Source: an uncultured Clostridia bacterium (lineage in GTDB: Bacteria > Bacillota_A > Clostridia > Christensenellales > Aristaeellaceae). Taken from it: 15,807 bases of DNA. The translations under genes were made by a program, and so were the position numbers. Shown here piece by piece: positions 1-5,142 of the stretch; position 1 is the first letter of the stretch, and every line of letters begins with the position of its first letter. Location: contig CAMVDI010000017.1 in the NCBI GenBank assembly GCA_947166205.1, forward strand, positions 1 to 15,807, in the 5' to 3' direction. The notes under the pieces were generated by a model. That model was given only the letters and a program-made list of their open reading frames with translations. It searched no databases and was not told the origin of the DNA.

Positions 1-355
1 TCTGGGGATCGCTCTGGGCGAGGATCCGCTGCACCACGTTGGCGGGCATCTCCTCAACGATGTCCACCGCGTCGTCCACATACAGCTCGTCCATGACCTG
101 CCGGAGCTCCCGGTCGCTGATGCCCTGGATCAGGGCCTCCTGCTCCTCGGGCTCCATCTCCACAAAGCTTTCGGCGGCCAGTTCCTTCGGAAGCAGACGG
201 AAAAGAAGCGGCAGCTTCTCTTCGTCCATTCCGGTAAACACGGCGGCGATGTCCGCGGGATTCATGGTGATCAGAATATCCCGGACTGAATTGTACTTTT
301 TTTCTGAAAGAAGCGTCTGAAGCGTTGCTTCAACGGTTACACTGTGATCCGCCAT
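1..355 (-). CDS. mgtE: Magnesium transporter MgtE, N-terminal part (runs off the window)
   Basis: This is the first 118 codons of a gene that continues past the left edge. MgtE is a dimeric membrane channel/transporter for Mg2+; its cytoplasmic N domain and CBS domains close the pore when internal Mg2+ is high. Only the N domain is visible here. It shows the helical repeats typical of MgtE_N: NPADIAAVF (residues 32-40), LFRLLPKELAAE (51-62), MEPEEQEAL (67-75) and DDAVDIVEEMP (94-104). The ATG at 355-353 is preceded by a clear AGGAGG ribosome site, and the protein starts where MgtE proteins normally start. CBS and membrane domains should follow outside the window. The gene sits behind an unusually long leader (356-666) that carries its own short ORF and a candidate attenuator, so expression is probably controlled after transcription begins. 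The family call is confident from the repeat motifs. Confidence 0.9.
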   Translation of the reverse strand, partial: MADHSVTVEATLQTLLSEKKYNSVRDILITMNPADIAAVFTGMDEEKLPLLFRLLPKELAAESFVEMEPEEQEALIQGISDRELRQVMDELYVDDAVDIVEEMPANVVQRILAQSDPQ

Positions 356-496
356 CCTGTCTTCCTCCTTCATTGTCTTGATGAGGTTTCAGGCACACGG
401 TCGGGATCCGGATGCTTCGCGGATATGTTTCCGGAGGCGGCCCGTCTTCAGGGGCGCAGAAAACCCGCGGGGACAGACGAGGCCCCGGAAATCCGG

Positions 497-541
497 AAAA
501 AAGCATTCCGTCTCAGATGGTTTATGCACAGAGCGGGAACG
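497..541 (-). terminator. Candidate attenuator (intrinsic terminator) in the mgtE leader
   Basis: On the minus strand CGTTCC..CTC (541-531) can pair with GAG..GGAATG (514-504). This gives 6 bp with one G-U, a 2x2 internal loop, then 3 bp around a 16-nt loop. One C follows, then six T (502-497). The 5' arm lies inside the last codons of the leader ORF and its TAA stop is in the loop. A ribosome reaching the stop would therefore cover the 5' arm and block the hairpin. The stem is modest, so this is a candidate by eye only. Confidence 0.42.
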
Positions 542-605
542 TCAGACTGTTCCGGCTCCGCTGTCTTCGCCCAACCGGCGTGCCGCTGGTACTCCCGGCG
601 TCCAT
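522..605 (-). CDS. Leader ORF of 27 codons upstream of mgtE
   Basis: This short ORF starts at ATG 605-603 and ends at TAA 524-522. It encodes 27 residues, beginning MDAGSTSGTPVG, followed by a basic stretch RRQRSR and ending LTFPLCA. Its start is very well placed: AGGAGG at 617-612 lies 6 nt upstream, as good as any ribosome site in the window. It lies between the promoter (673-702) and mgtE, whose ATG is 166 nt further on. No membrane segment or known domain is seen. The strong start, small size and a candidate terminator overlapping its 3' end suggest a regulatory leader peptide rather than a functional protein. That role is inference. It resembles the arrangement, not the sequence, of the Mg2+-responsive leader peptides known upstream of enterobacterial mgtA. 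Confidence 0.5.
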   Translation of the reverse strand: MDAGSTSGTPVGRRQRSRNSLTFPLCA

Positions 606-632
606 GACGTTCCTCCTTTTTTTATTTCATTT

Positions 633-660
633 TCCGCCGGGCAAAGATAAACCCGGCGGA
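633..660 (-). promoter_or_regulatory. Perfect 9-bp hairpin at the 5' end of the mgtE transcript
   Basis: TCCGCCGGG (minus strand, 660-652) pairs perfectly with CCCGGCGGA (641-633) around a 10-nt loop. The predicted start point is near 666, so the hairpin begins within a few nucleotides of the transcript end. It is followed by A-rich sequence and not a T-run, so it is not a terminator. Likely roles are transcript stabilisation or part of a sensor structure (inference). Confidence 0.55.
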
Positions 661-672
661 TCAATCGGAAAG

Positions 673-702
673 ATTATACCTTTTACCCGGATGAAAAGTC
701 AA
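673..702 (-). promoter_or_regulatory. Sigma-A promoter for the leader ORF and mgtE
   Basis: The minus strand shows TTGACT (702-697), an 18-nt spacer and a perfect TATAAT (678-673). An AT-rich stretch lies upstream. Transcription would start near 666 and give a 5' leader of about 310 nt before mgtE. Confidence 0.8.
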
Positions 703-837
703 TTGATTTTCGCTTTTTTTCGTTCATTCCCGGGGGCCCGCTCTCCGGAAGGGTCCGGTCTCCCCCGTTCCCGGTCCCGGAAGGGATCGGGGGCAGGGAT
801 GGGATCGGGAAACCGCCGGCGATGAAGCCCCGTCCCG
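703..837. other. Non-coding spacer with a G-rich tract
   Basis: This gap lies between the amino-acid ABC operon terminator and the mgtE promoter. No ORF with a ribosome site is seen on either strand. The left end is T-rich on the + strand. The right part is G-rich on the + strand, with GGGATCGGG occurring twice (783-791 and 801-809). Five G-tracts of three or more with short gaps span 783-809, which fits the sequence pattern of a G-quadruplex. Confidence 0.5.
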
Positions 838-877
838 AAAAAATTATCGGGCGGGGCAGCTCACGCTGCCCCGCCCG
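838..877 (-). terminator. Intrinsic terminator of the amino-acid ABC operon
   Basis: CGGGCGGGGCAGC (848-860) pairs perfectly with GCTGCCCCGCCCG (865-877): 13 bp around a 4-nt loop. On the minus strand it is followed by GATAA and six T (843-838). It starts 5 nt after the stop of the ATPase gene, so it ends the three-gene operon. Confidence 0.9.
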
Positions 878-881
878 GTTC

Positions 882-1631
882 TTACCATTCGCTTCGCCGC
901 AGGCTCCGCAGAAAATCCCGGGACCGCTCCTGGGTCGGATGGGCGAAGAATTCCGCGGAGGGCCCGCTCTCGATGACTTCTCCCCCGTCCATAAAGACGA
1001 TCCGGCTGGATACCTTCCGGGCGAATTCCATCTCGTGGGTAACCACCAGCATGGTCATCCCTTCGTCCGCCAGCTGCCGCATCACGTTCAGCACCTCTCC
1101 GATCAGCTCCGGATCCAGGGCGCTGGTGGGCTCGTCAAAGTAGATGATTTCAGGGTCCGTGGCCAGGCCCCTGGCGATGGCGACCCGCTGCTGCTGGCCG
1201 CCGCTCAGGGAGATGGGATAGGCATGTGCCTTCTCCAGCATGCCCACCTTCTGCAGCGCCGCCCTGGCTTTTTCCGCCGCCATCGCTCTGGGCATGCCCC
1301 GCGCCGCGGTCAGTCCCAGCATCACGTTCTGGATCACGGACTTGTTCAGGAACAGGTTGTAGTTCTGGAAAACGAAAGCGGTTTTCCTTCGCACGGCCGC
1401 GGTCTCCGCCTTGGAGATCAGGTGCATGTCGTAGGTTCTCCCGTCCAGGGTCAGCTTTCCCTCGTCCGCCCGCTCCAGAAAATTGATGCACCGGAGCAGC
1501 GTGGTCTTCCCGGAGCCGGAAGGGCCCAGGATCGCGATCACTTCCCCCTTGCCGATTTCCAGGCTGATCCCCTTCAGCACCTCGTTGTCCCCGAAGCGCT
1601 TCCGCACGCCTTCGATCTTCAGCAGGCTCAT
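882..1631 (-). CDS. ABC transporter ATP-binding protein, cystine/polar amino-acid family
   Basis: This 249-residue ATPase powers an amino-acid importer. All the nucleotide-binding motifs are intact: Walker A GPSGSGKT (36-43), Q-loop Q89 in FVFQNYNLF, signature LSGGQQQR (142-149), Walker B IIYFDEPTSALD (162-173) and switch histidine H199. Length and motif text match the PAAT family (GlnQ/HisP/TcyC/TcyN). The stretch VFQNYNLF followed by NKSVIQNV and VGEV-like text (LIGEVLNVM) is closest, from memory, to the cystine ATPases TcyC/TcyN. Substrate assignment is therefore tentative and no gene symbol is given. It is the last gene of the operon. Its ATG overlaps the permease stop by 4 nt (ATGA at 1631-1628), which implies translational coupling. 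A strong terminator follows at once. Confidence 0.92.
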   Translation of the reverse strand: MSLLKIEGVRKRFGDNEVLKGISLEIGKGEVIAILGPSGSGKTTLLRCINFLERADEGKLTLDGRTYDMHLISKAETAAVRRKTAFVFQNYNLFLNKSVIQNVMLGLTAARGMPRAMAAEKARAALQKVGMLEKAHAYPISLSGGQQQRVAIARGLATDPEIIYFDEPTSALDPELIGEVLNVMRQLADEGMTMLVVTHEMEFARKVSSRIVFMDGGEVIESGPSAEFFAHPTQERSRDFLRSLRRSEW

Positions 1632-2299
1632 CGGACACCTCCATAGCTGCTCAGCTTCTTCTCACCCCACCGCTGGATCAGGGTCAGGGCAGAGCAGAAG
1701 ATCAGATAGATCCCCGCCACTTCCATGTACAGCGCCAGCGTTTCGTAAACCTGGGTGTTGATGATGACCCCCTGCCGGAACATTTCCACCACGGTGATGG
1801 TGGAGGCCAGGGAGGTCTCCTTCACCATGGAGATCAGGCTGTTGAAGAGGGACGGAAACGCGGTCCGGAAGGCCTGGGGCAGCACGATGTGCTTCATGAT
1901 CTGCAGGTAGCTCATTCCTACGCAGTATCCGGCTTCCATCTGGCCCATGGGCACCGCTTCCATGGCGGCCCGGACGGATTCGGCCATGTAGGCGCCCTCA
2001 TTGAAACCGAAGACCAGGATGGCCGTGGGAATCGGGTCCAGAAAGATGCCCACGCTGGGAAGCCCGTAGAAAACCATATACAGCTGAACCAGCAGCGGCG
2101 TGCACCGCACGATCCAGATATAGATCCGGCAGATCCGCTGAAGCCCCTTCACGTGGGCATACTGGATCATGGCCACCGTAACGGAGATCACCAGCGCCAG
2201 TGTGAAGGAGGCCACGGTCAGGGGAATCGTCACCAGCAGGAATTTTTCCAGCAGCTGGGGAAAAGCGTTCGCCAGAAGCGCAATGATTCTGTTGTCCAT
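1628..2299 (-). CDS. ABC transporter permease, cystine/polar amino-acid family
   Basis: This 223-residue membrane protein forms the importer channel, probably as a homodimer because no second permease is present. It is hydrophobic throughout, with a long first membrane segment around residues 20-45. It carries the RCTPLLVQL motif (usually RGTPLLVQL) and the EAA loop, EAGYCVGMSYLQIMKHIVLPQA with its central G, where the ATPase couples. This is the usual layout of HisM/GlnP-type subunits. The Cys in place of Gly in RCTP is a small deviation. The ATG at 2299 lies 3 nt after the binding-protein stop, and the 3' end overlaps the ATPase start by 4 nt, so all three genes are tightly coupled. Confidence 0.92.
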   Translation of the reverse strand: MDNRIIALLANAFPQLLEKFLLVTIPLTVASFTLALVISVTVAMIQYAHVKGLQRICRIYIWIVRCTPLLVQLYMVFYGLPSVGIFLDPIPTAILVFGFNEGAYMAESVRAAMEAVPMGQMEAGYCVGMSYLQIMKHIVLPQAFRTAFPSLFNSLISMVKETSLASTITVVEMFRQGVIINTQVYETLALYMEVAGIYLIFCSALTLIQRWGEKKLSSYGGVR

Positions 2300-2302
2300 C
2301 GT

Positions 2303-3130
2303 TTATTCCGCCGGGTTTGTCAGATCCGCGCCGAAGTATTTGACGCTCAGTTCAGCCAGTCTTCCGTCCGCCCGCATCTGGGCGATGGCTTCGTTGATGG
2401 CGCTCAGCAGGCTGTCCGTGGAGGGGTCCTTCCGGACCGGAAAAGCGTTGGTATCCCCTTCCAGATGCTGGGCGATCCGGAGCTTCGCGTCCGGATGCTC
2501 CCGCAGGTAGTCGTTGATGCTGACTTCCGCGTTGATGGTGGCGTCCACCCGTCCCTGCAGCACCAGCAGGATGGTGTCGGCAAGCGTGTCCACGCCGCTG
2601 ACCGTGGCGCCGTATTCCTCCGCGATCCCCGCGTAGATGCTGGAGATGGTGTTGGCGGTCTTCTTTCCCTGCAGATCCTCAACGGACTGGATATCGGTGT
2701 TGTCGTCCCGGACCACCAGCACGCTGGGGGTGTACAGATAGGGGGTGGAGAAGTTGTAGGCCTGGGCCCGTTCCTCGGTATAGCTGACGCCGTTGCAGGC
2801 CACGTCAAACCGGCCGCTCTTCACGCCCGCCAGAATCGCGTCCCAGTTGGTCTGCTCAAAGCGGGCTTCCACGCCCAGATACTCGGCGATGGCGCGGCCG
2901 ATCTCCACGTCGTAGCCCACCAGGTTGTCATTCTCGTCGTGATAGGTGTAGGGTGCCCAGTCCCCTTCCGTGGCGATGACGATATATCCCCGCTCCCGGA
3001 TTCTGGAAAGCAGGTCGTCTTCGGCTCCGGAGGCTTCAGCGGTCTTCAGGCCGCCGAAAACGGAGACCCCCGCCATGAGGACGGCCACGGCCAGCACGGC
3101 CAGAACGGTGATCAGATTCTTCCTTTTCAT
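2303..3130 (-). CDS. Secreted amino-acid (probably cystine) binding protein
   Basis: This 275-residue protein is the extracellular solute-binding subunit (SBP family 3). An N-terminal export signal is plain: MKRKN, then a hydrophobic core to about residue 27, then AEA at 31-33 as a likely signal peptidase I site. The mature part shows family 3 landmarks: RGYIVIATEGDWAPY, LVGYDVEIGRAIAEYLG, FDVACNGVSYTEER and YNFSTPYLY. The later stretch GRVDATINAEVSINDYL resembles cystine-binding TcyA/FliY proteins, hence the substrate guess. Oddly, there is no lipobox cysteine, which monoderm binding proteins normally use for membrane anchoring. The uncleaved signal may act as an anchor, or the protein may be released. 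First gene of the operon. A GGGGAG ribosome site (plus-strand CTCCCC at 3141-3146) precedes the ATG. Confidence 0.9.
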   Translation of the reverse strand: MKRKNLITVLAVLAVAVLMAGVSVFGGLKTAEASGAEDDLLSRIRERGYIVIATEGDWAPYTYHDENDNLVGYDVEIGRAIAEYLGVEARFEQTNWDAILAGVKSGRFDVACNGVSYTEERAQAYNFSTPYLYTPSVLVVRDDNTDIQSVEDLQGKKTANTISSIYAGIAEEYGATVSGVDTLADTILLVLQGRVDATINAEVSINDYLREHPDAKLRIAQHLEGDTNAFPVRKDPSTDSLLSAINEAIAQMRADGRLAELSVKYFGADLTNPAE

Positions 3131-3194
3131 CGGATGCTTCCTCCCCTGTTGTCGGTCCGCCGCCCCCGCGGGGCGGGCTTCATTCGCTCAAACC

Positions 3195-3218
3195 CCCGCC
3201 GGAAAAAGGCCCGGCGGG
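3195..3218 (-). promoter_or_regulatory. 5' UTR hairpin of the amino-acid ABC operon
   Basis: CCCGCCGG pairs perfectly with CCGGCGGG (8 bp, 8-nt loop) immediately after the predicted start point near 3221. On the minus strand the loop is T-rich but no T-run follows the stem, so it does not look like a terminator. Its CCGCCGG/CCGGCGG arms resemble those of the hairpin at the start of the mgtE transcript. Confidence 0.5.
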
Positions 3219-3227
3219 TATGCGGCG

Positions 3228-3256
3228 AGTGTAGCACTTAAAACATACCATGTCAA
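3228..3256 (-). promoter_or_regulatory. Sigma-A promoter of the amino-acid ABC operon
   Basis: The minus strand has a perfect TTGACA (3256-3251), a 17-nt spacer and TACACT (3233-3228) as the -10 box. The -35 is embedded in the 21-nt element shared with the sufC promoter. An AT-rich stretch (3264-3300) upstream could act as an UP element. Confidence 0.8.
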
Positions 3257-3263
3257 TGGGTTT
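3243..3263 (-). promoter_or_regulatory. Shared operator-like element, copy 1 (amino-acid operon)
   Basis: On the minus strand this 21-nt stretch reads AAACCCATTGACA, then T, GGTA, T, GT. It differs at only 2 of 21 positions from 13597-13617 in front of sufC. The identity runs well outside the -35 hexamer and includes an ACC-N9-GGT inverted repeat around it. Other promoters in the window do not carry it. This suggests a binding site for a common regulator (inference). Confidence 0.5.
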
Positions 3264-3270
3264 AAGTTAT

Positions 3271-3296
3271 ATTTTGCAAAATTTATTTTGATCAAA
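3271..3296. promoter_or_regulatory. Two palindromes in the divergent intergenic region
   Basis: ATTTTGCAAAAT (3271-3282) and TTTGATCAAA (3287-3296) are perfect palindromes side by side. They lie between the divergent promoters of the amino-acid importer and the ABC exporter, in locally AT-rich DNA. They could be operator sites or an UP-like region. No regulator gene is in the window. Confidence 0.35.
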
Positions 3297-3326
3297 TGGA
3301 ATTCCCGCTTTTCCGGGATCCCGCTC

Positions 3327-3354
3327 TTTCCAGAGGGCTTGTTTTATGGTAGAA
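3327..3354 (+). promoter_or_regulatory. Probable promoter of the ABC exporter genes
   Basis: TTTCCA (3327-3332), a 16-nt spacer and TAGAAT (3349-3354) fit a moderate sigma-A promoter. Transcription would start near 3361. The -10 box overlaps the ATG at 3346, which argues against that codon as a start. A GC hairpin (CTTCCCC/GGGGAAG, 3373-3388) lies just inside the transcript. Confidence 0.5.
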
Positions 3355-3405
3355 TTCCTTCAGCTGTGCCCGCTTCCCCCCGGGGAAGGGGCCGGGGATG
3401 AGGTG

Positions 3406-5142
3406 ATGGATATCAAACGTCTTTCTGCCTGGCTGGTTCCTTACAGAAAGGAATGCGTGCTGGGTCCCTTGTTCAAGCTGCTGGAGGCGCTCCTGGAGCT
3501 GATCGTTCCGCTGATCGTCGCCCGCATGGTGGATCAGGCGATCCCCTCCGGGGAATCCGGCGCCGTCCTTCGCTGCGCGCTGATGCTGGCGCTGCTGGCG
3601 GCGGTGGGTCTGGCCGCGTCGGTCACGGCCCAGTTCTTCGCCGCCCGCGCCGCCGTCGGTTTTTCCTCCTCTCTCCGCCGCGCGGTCTTTTCCCATATCC
3701 ATTCCCTGTCCTTTACGGATCTGGACCGTCTCGGCTCCGCCACGCTGGTGACCCGGCTGACCGGGGATGTCAATCAGCTGCAGACCGGGGTCAACATGGG
3801 GCTGCGCCTGCTGCTCCGCTCTCCCTTTGTGGTTTTCGGCGCCCTGATCATGGCTTTCTCCATCGACCGGCGCCTGTCCGGGATCTTCGCCGCGGTCATT
3901 CTGGTGCTCTTTGTCATCGTTTTCGGCATCATCCTGACCTCCATGCCCCTGCAGCGCCGGGTCCGGGAGGATACGGACGCCGTTTCCGCCGTCACCCGGG
4001 AAAATCTTTCCGGCGTCCGCGTCATCCGGGCCTTCCGCCGGGAAGGCGCCGAAACGGCCCGCTTTGAGAAGCTGAACGGGCTGCTGACCCGGGCCCAGCT
4101 CCGGGCGGGGCGGCTGACCGCCGTGCTGAATCCGCTGACCTATGTGGTGCTGAATCTGGCCCTGGTGCTCCTGCTGCGTCAGGGCGCGGTCCGGGTGGAT
4201 TCCGGTTCCCTGACCCAGGGTCAGATGATCGCCCTGTACAATTACATGTCCCAGATCCTGGTCGAGCTGGTCAAGCTGGCCAATCTGATCGTGACCCTGA
4301 CGAAGTCCGCCGCCTGCGCCCGGCGGATTTCGGATGTGCTGGCGGTTTCCCCTTCCCAGAAGGACGGCTCCCGCCAGCTGGCGGCGGAGGATCTCCGGTC
4401 CCTGACCTTCAGGGATGTGAGCATCGCCTACAGCGCCTCCGGGGATCCCGCCCTGGAGCATATCTCCTTCACCGCCGCTCCCGGCCAGACCATCGGAATC
4501 ATCGGGGGAACCGGTTCCGGAAAGTCCACCCTCGTGAATCTGATTCCCCGGTTCTATGACCATACGGGGGGTGAAATTCTCTTCGGGGACACCCCCATCC
4601 AGGATCTGACCCTCCGCTCCCTCCGCGCGGCGGTGGGCGTCGTTCCCCAGCACGCTTCCCTCTTCGCGGGGACCATCCGTTCCAATCTTCTCTGGGGAAA
4701 CCCGGACGCTTCGGATCAGGATCTGTGGGCCGCCCTGGAAACGGCCCAGGCGGCGGAGGTAGTCCGGGGAAAGGCTCTGGGGCTGGATGAGCCGGTTCAG
4801 CAGGGGGGCCGTAATTTTTCCGGCGGCCAGCGTCAGCGGCTGACCATCGCCCGGGCCCTCGTCCGGAAGCCCGCCGTCCTGATCCTGGATGACAGCGCCT
4901 CCGCCTTGGATTACGCCACGGACGCGGCCCTTCGCCGCGCCCTGCGGGGGATGGAGCATCCTCCCCTGACCTTTGTCGTTTCCCAGCGGACCGCCTCCGT
5001 CCGCTTCGCGGACCGGATCCTTGTGCTGGAGGACGGGCTCTGCGTGGGTCAGGGAACCCATGAGGAGCTGCTTTTATCCTGCCCGGTCTATCGGGAGATC
5101 CATGAAGCCTCCGCGGGAAAGGAGGAAGAAGCCCATGCCTGA
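3406..5142 (+). CDS. ABC exporter subunit A (degenerate ATP site), heterodimer partner
   Basis: This 578-residue half-transporter has an N-terminal membrane domain (about residues 15-300, six segments expected) fused to an ATPase domain. Walker A is GGTGSGKS (367-374), Q-loop Q415, signature FSGGQRQR (471-478), Walker B VLILDD (491-496). Two catalytic positions are changed: the Walker B glutamate is D496 and the switch histidine is Q527 (VVSQRTAS). In heterodimeric exporters such as TM287/288, BmrCD and LmrCD, one subunit carries exactly this type of change and forms a non-hydrolysing site. The ATG at 3406 is preferred because MDIKRLSAWLVPYRKE is the normal family start; the ATG at 3346 overlaps the promoter. 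The 3' end overlaps the next gene by 8 nt. The substrate is unknown; drugs, lipids or peptides are all possible. Confidence 0.9.
   Translation: MDIKRLSAWLVPYRKECVLGPLFKLLEALLELIVPLIVARMVDQAIPSGESGAVLRCALMLALLAAVGLAASVTAQFFAARAAVGFSSSLRRAVFSHIHSLSFTDLDRLGSATLVTRLTGDVNQLQTGVNMGLRLLLRSPFVVFGALIMAFSIDRRLSGIFAAVILVLFVIVFGIILTSMPLQRRVREDTDAVSAVTRENLSGVRVIRAFRREGAETARFEKLNGLLTRAQLRAGRLTAVLNPLTYVVLNLALVLLLRQGAVRVDSGSLTQGQMIALYNYMSQILVELVKLANLIVTLTKSAACARRISDVLAVSPSQKDGSRQLAAEDLRSLTFRDVSIAYSASGDPALEHISFTAAPGQTIGIIGGTGSGKSTLVNLIPRFYDHTGGEILFGDTPIQDLTLRSLRAAVGVVPQHASLFAGTIRSNLLWGNPDASDQDLWAALETAQAAEVVRGKALGLDEPVQQGGRNFSGGQRQRLTIARALVRKPAVLILDDSASALDYATDAALRRALRGMEHPPLTFVVSQRTASVRFADRILVLEDGLCVGQGTHEELLLSCPVYREIHEASAGKEEEAHA

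Noticed and set aside
356..666. M-box (ykoK) or other known riboswitch in the mgtE leader
   Set aside because: The conserved M-box core was not found on the minus strand by eye, nor yybP-ykoY signatures. A covariance search would be needed for certainty.
822..3241. Plus-strand open frames 822-1646 and 1889-3241
   Set aside because: They are shadows of the minus-strand ABC importer genes, which have complete motifs, coupled starts, a promoter and a terminator.
3346..3405. 20-codon N-terminal extension of exporter subunit A
   Set aside because: The ATG at 3346 overlaps the -10 box, has no ribosome site, and the extension does not look like the family N-terminus. 3406 was chosen.
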